Source of the DNA: Mortierella sp. BCC40632
Lineage: Eukaryota > Mortierellomycota > Mortierellomycetes > Mortierellales > Mortierellaceae
Assembly: GCA_011634665.1 (NCBI GenBank)
Contig: WAEK01000012.1
Span: forward strand, 434,001 to 498,000
Direction: 5' to 3'
Length of the DNA stretch: 64,000 nucleotides
Positions 49,001-61,900 of the stretch are shown here, one piece after another. The notes beneath the pieces are model-generated. The model was given only the letters and a program-made list of their open reading frames with translations, did no database searches and was not told the origin of the DNA. Every line of letters starts with the position of its first letter. Position 1 is the first letter of the stretch. Made by a program: the position numbers and the translations under genes.

Positions 49001-49179
49001 ATGGGAGGGCTCTTGGGGCGTAGGTTGAACTGGATAGTGGATGCAGAAGAGGCAGTGGATGAAGAAGAAGCAGAGGCACCATGGCCATAAGAGTCTGTCT
49101 GCCGAGTAAGTGGATGTGGCGGCTTGCCCCGATCAAAGTCGTCGAATGGGTGCGGGTTCGGCGGGCCCTGAGGGTCCAT
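39628..49179 (-). CDS. RalGAP-alpha-like Rap/Ran-GAP domain protein
   Basis: About 14 exons in transcript order: 49179-48159, 48027-47791, 47668-47360, 47244-46918, 46806-46025, 45899-45774, about 45615-45109, 45025-44825, 44719-44450, 44337-44212, 44112-43639, 43514-41620, 41516-41234, 41121-39628; about 2680 residues. The GAP domain spans the last two exons. It starts RETFKIAVLYVGTGQEGEQ, has LGWEVDLANHTGYMGGL, then the catalytic Asn helix RHVGNDHVHIVWSEHSR and NLPVFGPLVDGMVV, all close to RALGAPA1/2 and related to tuberin. It would activate GTP hydrolysis on Ral/Rheb-type small GTPases, usually with a beta subunit. About 270 Ser/Gly/Asn/Gln residues split the GAP core from its C-terminal helix (FQQFMEQIFGYAN). 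Intron 3 appears to use a GC donor. The acceptor of exon 7 is unresolved. Exon 1 encodes a disordered Ser-rich N-terminus. Confidence 0.9.
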
Positions 49180-50839
49180 GGCGGGCCGAGACAGGGAGCA
49201 GCAGCACTAGGAGGGTGCCGATGTCAATGAGAGGGGGCAACAGGGCAGACGCAGGCGCGGATGTGCACAGAGAGAGTGTGTGTATGTGCGTGTGTGTGAG
49301 AGAGAGAGAGAGAGTGTGTGTGTGTGTGAGTGAGAGAGAGATGCAGGGTGACAGAGACAAATGATGGCTGGACAAATGGGGAGTGGGCCGGGAATGGGTC
49401 GAGGCACGGGATGAAAGACAAGGGAAAGGGAACAGAAAAAAAAAAAAAAAAAAAAGGATGCGCTGGTAATGCAGCGCCAACAGTTCAGGCGGGACTGCTC
49501 GCCTGCAGATGGACGCGGCCACTTTGCATCAGACTCCCCAGACCACAAGAAGAAGAAGAGAGAGAGGAAAAAAAAAAAAAAGAACTCAAAGTTCACTTTT
49601 CACTTTTCTCCACGCGAGCAATCAACACTTGACTACCCTCTACTGCTCCTACATTCTCGTCAAAAACAAAGATACAACTGTAAAGACGAGGCACCAGCAG
49701 GGGTAGTGTAGCCCAGAACATTGAGCTATGCATGAACGCTCTCTGGCACGCATGTACCCATTAGAGATTGGTACGACATGTCCAGGACCTGCGAGACAAT
49801 GTCATCATGCTCTCTCTCATCTTTCTGCATGTTAGCTAGGTCTTGTCTGCCGCCATGCCGTTGGTCCTATTAATTGCTGCTCTGAGCGAGTGAGAGCTGA
49901 AGTTGCAGCCATGGGGGCAGGCGATGACAGTCGCGCTCTCTCCCAGAGCAACGTAGGTCTTTCTGTTCTGTTGTCTGGGGGGAGTGGGGAAGGAAGGGAG
50001 AGGAAGGGGGCCTCGGATGGAGACCTTGGTTGCATACACGTGATATCGGCCTACTTCTCTCTGTTTCTGACTGTTTCTGACTGTGCAGCACATCCATCTC
50101 TGTTGCTCCATTGCAGCAGCACACGCATCCCACCATCACTTCTCTTGAACCTCCCTCACTCTCCTTCTTCTTTTCTCGCACGCACACACACACACACACA
50201 CACACTCACACAGTTTTCACTTTTGACTATTTCACAGACCATCTGACTCTCTCTCTCTCTCTGCCTTGGGACGAGGTTCTTTCACATCTCACTGCACTGC
50301 TCTTTTTTCGGCGGTTTTTATGTTTTTTTTTAATCATTCATTCATCCGCGCCACGCATGCACTCCTCCGCTATTCATGTTTCAAAATCTTCCCTATTTGA
50401 TTTTCTCTCTCTCTCCGCCACACACTCGCTCTTTCGCTCTCTTCCCGTTTTTTTAAAATTCTCCTTGCCTTTTCCTTCCTCCCCATCCAGTCACTTTTTC
50501 CTAATGGTTTTGCTTTCTTGGTGATCGCCCTCTCGCCGCCACCTTTTTCTTTTTTTTTCCCACCCCAACTTGTTTTCTTGCCACCTTGGATTCGGATAGC
50601 TGGCATCTTTCTCTCTACCAACTCTGTGGAAGATGGAACCGTCTATCTCTGATAACGGGTCAACTGCCTCCGGTCGCCAGCATCTTTCTCTCTTTCTCTT
50701 TCTCTATACATTCTCTCTCACTGCACTTCAATCCCACTCCTCTCCCCTCCCCCCTTTTTCCAGACCTGACAGAAACGATCTAACATTGCTTTGACGGACC
50801 CTCTTTTTTTTTTTGTCCCATCCAATTCTCCGATGCTAG
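49180..50839. other. Divergent intergenic region (RalGAP / SYP1)
   Basis: Shared upstream region of two divergent genes, probably including the short first coding exon of SYP1, which I could not place. Holds GT/GA repeats at 49268-49340, A runs at 49437-49455, a CA microsatellite at 50182-50205 and many pyrimidine tracts. Confidence 0.5.
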
Positions 50840-53800
50840 ACGGAGCGGCCACAGGATGGCCTTGATGCAGTCCAGGCACGTCTCCGAAAGGGCAAGCTGC
50901 TTCATGAGCAAATCGCAAACTATTTTAAGGAAAGGTAAAAAAAAAAAGTGCAGCAATAGACAGAAGCAACAGGAGCAGACAGAGGCAGCAACAGCAACAG
51001 CAGCAGCATGGAAAAAAAAGACCCGATCGGAACTCTTTCTCCTTGGGAACCATCTTTGAGCTAGACCGGTGCTTTTTACCCATGCAGCTCATGACTCAAC
51101 TCAACAATGACAGACTTATTTTTTTTTTTTTGGACGATTCGGACAATCGGCACGGAAAGCACTTCTGCATACAGGATGGAAGCTTTGAAGCAGAACAAAA
51201 AAAAAGACGTAGGCTGTTTTTTTTTTTTATTTTTTTTTTTTTATTATTATTACATCTTTGTGCCTCACACACCTTGTTGAACACCCAAAAGTTCTATTTG
51301 AACGTCATCATCGTTCTGTCTACACACTGCAACAACCAACCAGGAGATACCCTCAACCGCTCGATTAGACAGAGCCAAAGGCACCAAACTGGATAACCAA
51401 AGCAACTTTTCTCACATCTGGACGTGTCGATGGACTCGATTTGACCTTTTTTCGACGACCCATCGACTGAGATATCTAAATAAATAAATAAAAAAAAAAA
51501 ATAGCAATTCAAATGGTACTGATCCACTACCTACTTCTTCTTCTTTTTCCATAGAGCACATATCGAGGATATGTACGCAAAAAGTATCACCAAAGCGTTC
51601 CAAAAGCACCTTGTCACAGACACTCAGACACTTGGGTAAGTCAAGGATACATTCGTGGAGGATGGTCCTACCTTCTTGAACGTTTTGCATGTATGTTTTG
51701 TGCATGGCCCAAGTCCGCAATTCATACTCGCCACGCGTTGATAGGCTATTCTTAACTGACCCATCTGAAAACGGTGAGGAGGAGGGGAGAGAGGGCGTCT
51801 CCTCTCATCACCATGATTCATTATTGTTATCATAGTACGTTTAACGGTGCCTGGGAAAGGCTCTCTACAGAGACGGTCGAGATAGCGACCCTCCATGGAC
51901 AGTTCTCGCTCCGGATCACGAACGAGATTGAAAAGCCTCTGCGTGACTTTGTTAGGACTCATTCCGAATGGCAGAACCTCACCCTTGTAAGTCGTCAGCC
52001 AACCAGACCGCTTGTTGGTTCGGTCGTTCGTTTGTTGGTTCGTTCGCTCGATCGATCGTTCGTTCGTTCGTTCGATGGAAAAAAAAGGTCGTCAGACCAG
52101 GTCGTTGGCTCTTTTTTTTCCCTGTCTATTGTGGCTTCAGCCTTTCCCCTGTTCCGTTCGATATGCGCCCTCGGCCCTCCAAAATTTGATATCATTAACC
52201 TTATTCTTGGGTCAAAAAAATCCGCCGGAAAACAAACGTCTGGCTCTTTTGTAGGCAGAGACCAATTGTAACAGGATTGCAAAGGAGTTTGACGAAAAGA
52301 CGACCAAGGTCACCAAGTACACAAAGGCTGTCGAACGAACTACAGGAAAGAAATCCGGTGCAGCAGGTAATAGAAGGAGTGGAAGAACAAAAAAAAAAAT
52401 GTTATTATTATTATTTTCATCCGTTTCTCTCCCCACGAGCCCCACGAGGGTGAAAAGGAGCTAGGATCGCTCAAATGAGAGGTGCTCTCCAATATTTTCT
52501 CTTGTGCTCCTCTCCGTTGTATCTCCTATTACACACATGGCCACAATCAGAAAGACCTGTGCTTGCACGATGCAACGGCTCACTTTTTTTCCTCTCTCTG
52601 TCTGTTGTCGTTGTGGATGGGTCTGTTGATGAGCAAATGGCCTCTGTCAAACGTTGACATGGATGCGCCATCTGTTGTCTTTGACTCTCTCTCTCTTTTT
52701 TTCTTCTGGGGGGAGCAACTGCTTGAGTTAGAGACGTTTCATTCTAATATCCTTGCCACACCCCATTTTTCTTGTCTTTCCCTTTTTTTTTTATTTTTTT
52801 TTTTTTTTATAGAACAAAAGCTGATGGACTATACCAAGCAACTTGAGGGTCTGAGGACTGCATGGCGTCTAGAAGGTCCTGTTGTTCTCCAGGTACAATG
52901 AATTTTTTGACAAAAAAAAAAAAAAAGATATTTTTGTTTGACCAGTGACAAGGGAGATACGTGGACCCTGAACTTTACCTAGGCTGACAAATATTTATAT
53001 ACATTTTTCTTTTTTTATGTAATATAGAAATACCAAGATGTTGACCAAAGTCGACTGGAGCATCTAAAGCAAATTGTCCTAGCATTCGAAGCAATCCAGA
53101 GTGAAGTTGCTCTCCAAATTGACCAGGTACTCTATTTATTTTTTTTTTTTTTTTTTTTGTTTATTTACTTATTTATTTTACTGACCTGCAGCCCGACCGG
53201 ACTTTTCTCGTACTGACCCATTTAACCAACTTTTTTTCTATATGTATTTGAAACACAGCTGTCAGCTCGATGCACTAGCGTTGCTAATGAGTTCGACCCC
53301 TTGACAGACATAGAAGTGTTTGCTGCAGAAACATCTACCGACTTTCATTGTGAGTTCTTCCTGCATCCAACTTTTTTTTTTTTGTACAACCCACATCAAC
53401 AGGGAGGGGAAAAGAAGGTTTATGCTTTTGCTTATGCTTATGCTTTTACTAATCATTATTCTTTCTGGTCTCGGTGTCAACATAGCTCTCCAACCATATG
53501 ATGGAGCATCGATCATCTCGACAGCATCTCACCCAAACAATGGCGATAGTAATAAGAGAAACATTTGCGGATTAGGCTCATACATCGATCTCAGTTGATT
53601 GTCCTGGATATGAAAAAAGACAGGAAGGAAAAAAAAATTAATTTCCGGAAAAAAAAATCTGTTTGTCACTATCTGTTCTTTTTAGCGATAGGAAGTCTAG
53701 ATGGTCGCCAATCCAATGGTGTCCATAAACGCGGCCCTACAGGAAGCAGTCAAATCAGGTATGAGATACCGACAGCAGCATGGCATTTGGGCCATTCCTG

Positions 53801-55998
53801 GAGATCATGAACAATTTTTTTTATTATTGACCAGGAAACTCACCCCTCCACCCTTTTGTTGATAGCGCTGTCTCCTACTCGACGGACCGATCTTTCTCAC
53901 AATCCAAGACTGGAAGCTTGGACCAGACCAGGACAGTGGATACCCAGGAACATGTCCGTTCCGGATCGAGCGTACCAGGAAGCTTGCTGGATACTGTATG
54001 TCCAAACTGTGAAATTATTATTTTTTGGACTGGAGAAAGTGAAGAAAATTGACAACTTACCATGACTGGATATCCAACTGCGATCTTTTCTCTCATCTCA
54101 CATAGGTCAACACTCCGACAAATGTAGATTCTGAAGGATACTCGATCCCCCCAGCCGATAATGGTCAATGGACAGATGGAGCTGGCAGCATGACTTTTGA
54201 AGACGAACGATCAGAAACCAGCAGGTATTGAAAGATTATTTTATTTTATTCTCCTTGCCACATGACAAGAAGCAAAGGATATGGAATACTAATGGTATTA
54301 TTTTGCTCGTCCATGGGAATGATGAAATCGTACTAGCTTTTCTCAACAACCACGGATGCACATGGAGATTCGCGAGGATTCGGTCGTAGAAAGCACAGAC
54401 GATGCGCGTGCTGCATTGGAAAGAGTGTCCTCGACCCTTAAACTTAGCAAAACGATCGTCCGTCGTCATCCTGGAAGGAGAGAGTAAGTTGAGCAAGACT
54501 TCCCCTTTTTTAAAAAAAAATTCATTTGACAAACAGGATAACTACTGACCCTTTTATTCAATTTATGTTTTGTTTCTTGTACAGAGTGAGGAGTGTTTAC
54601 CAATCTGAAGACTCTTCCTCCAACCATAATTCGTACCACAATTCACCACTCTCGTCAACTGTTGCGCCTGATTCACCTCGAGAGGGCTCAAGGATCCTTC
54701 TCAACACTTCCTCCTCTCATCTTGTCCCCACCAACGCATTCAGTCCCGGTCTCACTCGTGCCACTACCATCAGTGCCTCATCTGGATCGAGTCCTGTTCA
54801 GCCCCAGTTTAGTTACTCTTTGCCCGTGCCAGCATCTGCACCTGTTCCAGGATCGCCTTCCAACGCTTCAAGTGAAGCCATTCTCGGACAGGGAATTGTC
54901 TTTGCAGCAGAACCCGATTCGATCGACGCAGCACCCACCTCTCCCGTTGAACAAGCTCCACCTATTTCCCCAACCACTGAAGGAGTCATAGCGCCTCCTC
55001 TTCCTCTCCCTGTTGCAACAACAACCGCAGAAACCATGGTCATCAATGGCAGCAATGGAGTTGCGCCAATTCCACAAGGAGATCGGAAACAACAGTGGGT
55101 TGTGTCCGTGATTGAAAAGGTGCATGCATTGACTCAATCGGGAGAGATTGGCAAGTTGATGGTGACGGGAGAAGTCGTTTTCACACGTGAGGAAAGGACG
55201 GAGGCGACTCTTGAAGGAGAGGGAGAAGGAGAAGAAGAAGAGTCTACTAGCAAGAAGGCGATCCTTCGGTTGACTCAAATTCAATCTCTTGAGAAACACC
55301 TTCCCAACCCTGTCTATTTGACACAGTTTGTTGAAAAGGATGGAGGGGTTGGAATGTATTGGGTGGATCTAGAGGCGATCACTCGAGATTTGGCACAACT
55401 TTCTTCTTCTCCACAACAAGAGTCTAGTCATCCAAATGGTGTGACTGTGCTCAAGTATCAAGTCAAGACCACAGAAGAAGGAGCAAGACAGATGTTGCCC
55501 TTGTTGATCCAACCTGCCTGGAAATGTGAAGCCCATCAGACATCGCTCTTGATCAATTACAAGGCCAATGCACAATGTCGATTGTCGTTGTCACCCTCGG
55601 GAGTGGAGGAAGGTACTTTGCCTCAATTCCAGGAACTCTCGTTCTTGGTCCCAATTTCGGGAGAGGTAACAGGAGTACAATCCAAGCCGACGGGTATCTG
55701 GAGTGGAGAATCTGGCAAGATGTTTTGGGATGTAGAGAACATTGCAGTGAATTCGACGGAACCTCGCAAGTTGTTGGCAAGGTTTGAATTGAATCCCACG
55801 AGAGGCCCCAGTCAACCCAGTGCGACGGCAGTCAAGTTCCGGGTACAAGGAAGATTGTTGTCGGATTTGATGGTGGTGATGGAAAAGAGTAGTGTAGAAG
55901 GAAAAGCCAAGATGGATAGTGAGGAGGAGGATGAACGAGTTGCGTTGGGAGCCGTCCGACTGCAGGTTCAGTCAGGCCGATACCTTGCTACTGTATGA
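50840..55998 (+). CDS. SYP1: Syp1/FCHO-type muniscin (F-BAR plus mu-homology domain), 5' exon missing
   Basis: Exons 50840-50934, 51555-51635, 51836-51986, 52255-52366, 52813-52892, 53028-53126, 53259-53349, 53486-53548, 53686-53758, 53866-53995, 54106-54224, 54337-54483 and 54585-55998 are continuous in frame, 884 residues. They begin within the F-BAR domain (TERPQDGLDAVQARLRKGKL, then AHIEDMYAKSITKAFQKHLV). The middle is Ser-rich with the conserved VNTPTNVDSEGYSIPPAD. The C-terminal about 270 residues form the mu-homology domain (LKYQVKTTEEGARQMLPLL and KCEAHQTSLLINYKAN). Muniscins bind membrane early in clathrin endocytosis, bend it through the F-BAR dimer and select cargo through the mu domain. 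Upstream of 50840 there is an in-frame TAG within the acceptor itself, so a short first exon with the start lies further left and was not identified. Confidence 0.9.
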
Positions 55999-56022
55999 CG
56001 GACGTAACCTGCGAAGAAAAAG

Positions 56023-56063
<41 letters not shown>

Positions 56064-56702
56064 CCCACCAAAACAACAACAACAACAAACAACAACAACA
56101 ACAACAACAAACAACAACAAAAAAAAGAATCAAAAGAAAGCTAATGGTTAATGCTAATGCTAATGAAGCCTCGACATACTTGCCGTAGCAACAATGAAAG
56201 AAGTGAGAGAAGAGGAAAGTAGCAGTTGTTAGAAAAAAAAAAAAAAAAAAAGACAAAAAAGCTCGCGTGCGTGAGAATATTTGCCACCAACCACGGACAA
56301 ATTGTGTGACTTGCAGCAGATTGCGGGGGGAAAGGATAGGATATGAGTCAAAGTGTGGAGAGGGTGTCGGTTTCTTTTTGCTCAACCGTTTAGTTTCCTT
56401 CCTTTCCCGCAGCATTCTCCATTTCATCATCAGGAACAAGCTCCATTTCTTTTTCTTTTTTTTCTTAAAAAACCAGCATTGTAATCTCTTTCATCTCTAA
56501 ACACTTTGTCCCTATACTCTTTTCAACACACCACTCGAGGCTCAAAACGGAACACCTGGAACCTCTCCCTTCCTTCTTCCTGTTTGGCTGTCCTTTCATA
56601 CCATCACCCTACCAACCAACCCAAAAAAAACCCTTTTGACACCAGAAAATAACAACCCCTCTGTCCCTGTCTCCTCCTCCCCCCCCCCACTTTGCTCTAA
56701 GG
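55999..56702. other. SYP1 3' flank and PRO2 promoter
   Basis: Tandem genes. After the SYP1 stop comes a long A run (56021-56060) and CAA repeats (56070-56120), and further A runs at 56232-56250. A pyrimidine-rich stretch precedes the PRO2 ATG. No gene seen. Confidence 0.55.
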
Positions 56703-58309
56703 ATGGATCCCATTACTCAAATCGCCTACAATGCTCGTCAAGCAGCTATTGTCCTTCAATCCGCCACCACCAGTCAAAAATCCATTGCCTTGAACCTGAT
56801 TGTGGAAAAACTCTTGTCGGCCAAGGTCGAGATCTTGGCTGCGAATCAAAAGGATAAGGAATTGGCTCTTGTTCAGGTGGAGGCCGGAAAATTATCTCGA
56901 TCACTTTACAAACGATTGGATCTTGAAGGTCCAGGCAAGTTTGAGACGATGGTTCAAGGGATTCGAGATGTAGATGGTCTAGAGGATCCCGTGGGCAAGG
57001 TTCAAAAGGCCACTCGATTGGATCATGGATTGGAATTGTATCAGGTCTCTTGTCCCGTCGGTGTGTTGTTGGTCATTTTTGAAGCTCGTCCAGAGGTGGT
57101 GGCCAATATTGCGGCCTTGGCTATTAAATCTGGAAATGCTGCCATCTTGAAGGGTGGAAAGGAGAGTCTTCATACCTGTAATGCCATCTCGAAAGCGATT
57201 CAACAGGCTTTGGATGAGGCCTTGGAGGTCAAGGATGGTGAAGGCAAAGAAAAGGGTGTGATTCCGGGTAATGCGATCCAAGTAGTCGAGTCGAGAGAGG
57301 ACATTGATGGATTGTTGAAACAGGACAAGTACATTGACATGGTCGTCCCCCGTGGCAGCAATGCTCTTGTCAAGTATATCCAATGGAACACCAGGTAACG
57401 GTTTATTTTGTGTGTTGTTTGGAGAGGAGGGGACCTCGGAGAGATTTTTGTCACTTTCATTCTCTCTTTTTTAGAAAGGAGACACTCCACTCATATATAC
57501 CCCTTTCTACCTATCTCTCTATTTACTCTTTTCTCTCTTATAGAATCCCAGTCCTCGGACATGCGGATGGATTGTGCTCGACCTACATTGCCGAGTCTGC
57601 GAGCTATAACATTGCGAAACGCGTTGTGGCCGATGCCAAGACCTCTTATACAGCCGCGTGTAACTCGACCGAGACGTTGATCCTTCATTCAGCTCATCTT
57701 CAATCCGACTCCACCTTCTGGATCGACTTGGCTCATCATCTTGTGGTTGATCATAATGTGACCCTGAAATGTGATCCTCGATCTTTGGAACGACTTTCTC
57801 AAGGAGAGGATGATAAAGCATTGACCAAGACTCATTCGGACAAGGTGGTAGCAAGTGAAGAAGAGGATTATGATACCGAGTTTTTGGATTTGACCTTAGC
57901 CGTCAAGACTGTGGATTCAACCTCTGAGGCGATTCAACATATCAATGATCATGGATCCAAACATACAGATGCAATCTTGACCGAGGATGAAGTTGAGGCC
58001 AAGATCTTTATGGGAGCTGTCGATGCAGCAGGAGTGTATTGGAATGCATCGACCCGATTTGCGGATGGATTCCGGTATGGACTGGGTACCGAGGTGGGTG
58101 TGAGTACCAACAAGACACATGCACGAGGACCGGTTGGGTTGGAAGGATTGGTGATTTACAAGTATCAATTGCATGGCAATGGTCAGATCACGACGGAATA
58201 TGGAGCGGATGAGGATAAGGGCAAGAGACCTTATTTGCATGAGAGGATACCCTTGGATAAAGACGAGAGTCTTGAGCACTTGGCTCGAAAGCGACAGCGT
58301 CGGGATTAG
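56703..58309 (+). CDS. PRO2: Gamma-glutamyl phosphate reductase
   Basis: Exons 56703-57394 and 57544-58309 give 485 residues, close to the family size. It reduces gamma-glutamyl phosphate to glutamate semialdehyde with NADPH, the second step of proline synthesis from glutamate, in the cytosol. The aldehyde dehydrogenase-like fold is clear: CPVGVLLVIFEARPEVVANI, AALAIKSGNAAILKGGKES, MVVPRGSNALVKYIQWNT, and GHADGLCSTYIAE with the presumed catalytic Cys. The C-terminal part has FADGFRYGLGTEVGVSTNK and ARGPVGLEGLVIYKYQLHGNG. The substrate-binding middle part has a Glu/Asp-rich insertion (GEDDKALTK to EEEDYDTEF). The start is the first ATG, and the N-terminus aligns with the family without extension. 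Confidence 0.95.
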
Positions 58310-58975
58310 TTGTTATGAGATGGAGAAAGAAAGAAAGAGAGGAGCGGCTCTTTTTTTTTCTTTCTTTCTTTCTTTCTCTGAAAAGGACTTTAACAATCTA
58401 TTAAAGATCTTGTTCTTTTTGCTCGATTCTGGAAAGTAAAAAATGATCGTGTAGCTTTTATGGCTTGGTCCTCTTCCTTTACAGGAAAAAAAAAAAAAAA
58501 AGAAAAAAAATAAAAAAAAAAATCAAGAATCGACAAATGAGAGACGAAACAATGAATAATGCACACATAAGAAGTATGTTATATATTTCTAAAATTACGG
58601 TCGAAGGGATAAGGGGGGTAAATGGGGAAGAAAAAAAAATAGTATACAAGGCGGAAGGCAAAAAAAGGGGAATAAAGTAAACATGGGTGCATGCAAAGGT
58701 AGTGAGAAACAAAATGGAGCAGCAAAAAAAAAAAAAAAAAAGGATAGAAAAAAAAGCGAAATAAAAAAAAAAACAATATGCCGCACTTGATAGAACACAA
58801 ACTAAAGGAACAAGGGGGAAAAAAACCAAATACTAGATAACAGGGGTAATAGGGTTGCTAATAGAACAAATGGTACTGGTGGTGGTAACTCTCCTACTCT
58901 CTCTCACACGTTTTGTTTGTTTGTTTGTTTGTTTGTTTGATTCCTTCTTGGCTTGACCTAGGAGATGAGGTCCCA
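58310..58975. other. Convergent intergenic region (PRO2 / formin)
   Basis: 3' flanks rich in A runs (58484-58522, 58725-58740), a TTTC repeat at 58360-58378 and a GTTT repeat at 58911-58938. No gene seen. Confidence 0.55.
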
Positions 58976-61900
58976 TTACTTTCCAAGACCTCCGCTTCGT
59001 CTCAGACCCATCGAGAACCCGGGTCCAGGAGAAGCCGCACCGCTGCTGGCCGTCTTGACCTTGGCCGAGGCAGGAACCGGTCGCAATCGTGTCGCACTGA
59101 TCGCTGACAACAACGATTCCTCCGTCATGTCACCAAAATTCAACATCAATCCTCCTGCAGACATCGGACCCGTTGTCACTTCCTTCAAGCTCGACTTGGA
59201 CTTGACAGGCGCAGATTGAGGAGCGGGCGAAGGGAGTCGCTCAACTTCTGAATGTAACAATTGAGGAGGTGGTCGTGAAAGTCGCTTCTCCTTGGACAAG
59301 GAAGGTGTCGGCGTTCCAGATCGCTTCAACTTTGAGGCCGCCAATCTTCGCTCGCGGCTCGAATTTTCCTCGTTCTGAAGATGAGCCTCTCTAAAGTGCT
59401 GCAAGAAATCATAGATCACCTCAAAGATCTCCTCTGGGGGCTTGCGAGGTCCTGTCAACATCCTCGTCACCATGGGCAAAGGTGGCGGTGACATATGCTT
59501 GGGCTGTTCACCGTCCGAAGAGGATCCTCCTGAAGAGATGCGGGATCGAGTGTTGTTTTCTTTTTGAGCAGCCAACACGTCCTCGGCAGTCTTTTCGCCA
59601 AAGTAAATAGCCGTCGACTTCCAGCTCTTGTCAAGCACTTCGACCATGTCCACCAACCCTTCAAACCGATTTTGGGCCTCTTCCAGGAACGACTCGAGCT
59701 TCTCAATCACAATCTTGGCATTCTGAATCTCTTCGTTCGAAGCAATCATCTCGGCGTCAGCTTCTGAGTCACCTCCATTGTCTTCGCCGGTCTTATTTTC
59801 CTCCTCATCTTCATCCATATCCTCATCTTCATCCATCTCGTCTTCATCTCCCAACTCTTCGTCACTATGAACGATGCCGGCAATCTCCTCTCGCTGTTGT
59901 TCCTCCTGGAATTCAGATGAAGCTACCGACTCTTGAGCAGTCAAGTGGCCCTCCACGGTTGACAAGATCGACGTCCTGGAGGCACTCTTTCGCTTCATCA
60001 TCCTACGCTCCATCATCTCGATCTTGGCCCGTCTTCGGAGTCGTCTAGCCTCCTCTCGCTCATGCTTTCTCTCCTCCTTGACAGCACTGATAAGAGCTTC
60101 CACGTTCCGCTCGAGCTTCTCCTTGAATCGTCGCATGCGTCGCATAGCCCGCTGATGCTCCATGATCTGGTCCAGCACATCCTTGGTCTTGATCTGCTTC
60201 AGGCTGGTCAAATTGGCAAAATTCGTGGGCAAGGTCAACAACTCGGGGTTTGTCTTGGCAACCATGTTGGCAAGGTAGTTCATCAAGTTCGATTTGTTGT
60301 CCAAGCTTCGCACATCTCGAAGCTTGAGCAGACTGGCCAACCGGAATCCTGCGGCACCCTGGGGCTGTTGGGGTTGGTAGTAGACTGGAGGCATGTGGAC
60401 TGGAGTGGCGGCAGCAGCGGCCTGATTCAAAAGCAAAGAGTTGGGATGTTGTCCACTGATTGAGAGGCGTCCAGTGCTCCTTGGAGTAGGAGCCATTGGT
60501 GGTGGTGGTGGTGGTGGTGGAGGTGGAGGCGGTGGGGGTGGGGCACCTCCTGATCCACCATCAGTTGCACCAAGAACTGGCGCTGCTGGGAAAATCATGG
60601 GTTGAGTACCATCCGTATTAGTTGGGACTCGGACCTTGATCATAGGTGGAGGTGGAGGTGGAGGTGGAGGAGTCGAGGACACTGGAGAGGACGCCTGGAT
60701 CGATGCCAGAGCTGCTAGGAGACTCTGCTGCTGTTGCTGTTGTTGAGCCGCAGCTGCCTTGAGATTAGGCATCGACTTGGCCGCGTAGAGCGAAGACCTC
60801 AATGGAGGTCGTACTGCAGGCGCAATTGCTGGCGTAGAGGATGAAACAGGCATAGTCGATTGTCTTTGCTGTTGCTGCTTCTGTGCTTCGCGTTGCTTCT
60901 GTGCTTCTTCCTGCTGTTGAGCTTCCTGCTGTTGCTTTTGCTGTTGTTGTTGCTGTTGCTGTTGCTGGATCTGTTGCTGATACTGGTAGTGGTGCATGGG
61001 CTGTGGATGCTGCCATGCAGGCTTCTTGCGTCCATAGGTTGTGTTCAGCATGTTGCCGACCTTAAGCACTCCCAAGAACAGAACTTTGAGGTGCTCGTTT
61101 TCCTTCAAGGACTCGCATCCATTCACAATCTCTTGGATCTGCTGCACGGTCGCGGAAATATCCGACTCGAATCGCAGCATGCAAATAGCGGCAAAGAGAT
61201 AGTCATCCAAAGTGACAGAGTCAGCTCCACCTGGCAAGAACTGTGAGACCGAGCCTGTAGTGGAGCTAGACTTGAGAACAGGCATGCTCCTCGTCTGTGT
61301 CTTGGAAAAACCCAATGAAGAGGCCACAGCAGCAGCTCCTCCATTCATGCGCAGCCTCATCAATGCGTTTGTGTTCGCGTCAGGAGCACCCTCCAATGCA
61401 GCAACCGCAGCACTAATACCCATCTTGCCCTTGTTCTTGACATTACCCTTCTCTTTCATGGCCTTTCGGTTCTTGGTCTCACGGATGTGAGTGAAGATTG
61501 GCTTGGTCATCAGGTACACGAATCGATCCGACAGGTTCAAGGATCGAGTCGTTCCTAGTTCGTTCGTCTTGAGTTCATCCTCATGTTCACGTCGATAGTC
61601 CTCAAAGGGCTTACGGTCATCATCTCTTGGAAGGAGTGGCTCCAAGGTCAGAAGATCATCGAGACAAAGATGCTGTTGACGCACAACGGGTGTCTCGGAT
61701 CGCGAACCGACTGAGGACAAGCAGAAGGAATTCCTTCCTCCAAAGAGTGTTGAGCCTGCGGAATCCAAACCTGCAAAGGTTGGAGAGGTCACTCTTGACG
61801 AGGCAAAGAGCGGATGGACTGCGAACGATGTGGCCTCAGCCGAAGGTGATGTCAAGGCCGACGAGTTGAAAGAGAGGCTGGAAAGCGATTTGACTAGGCT

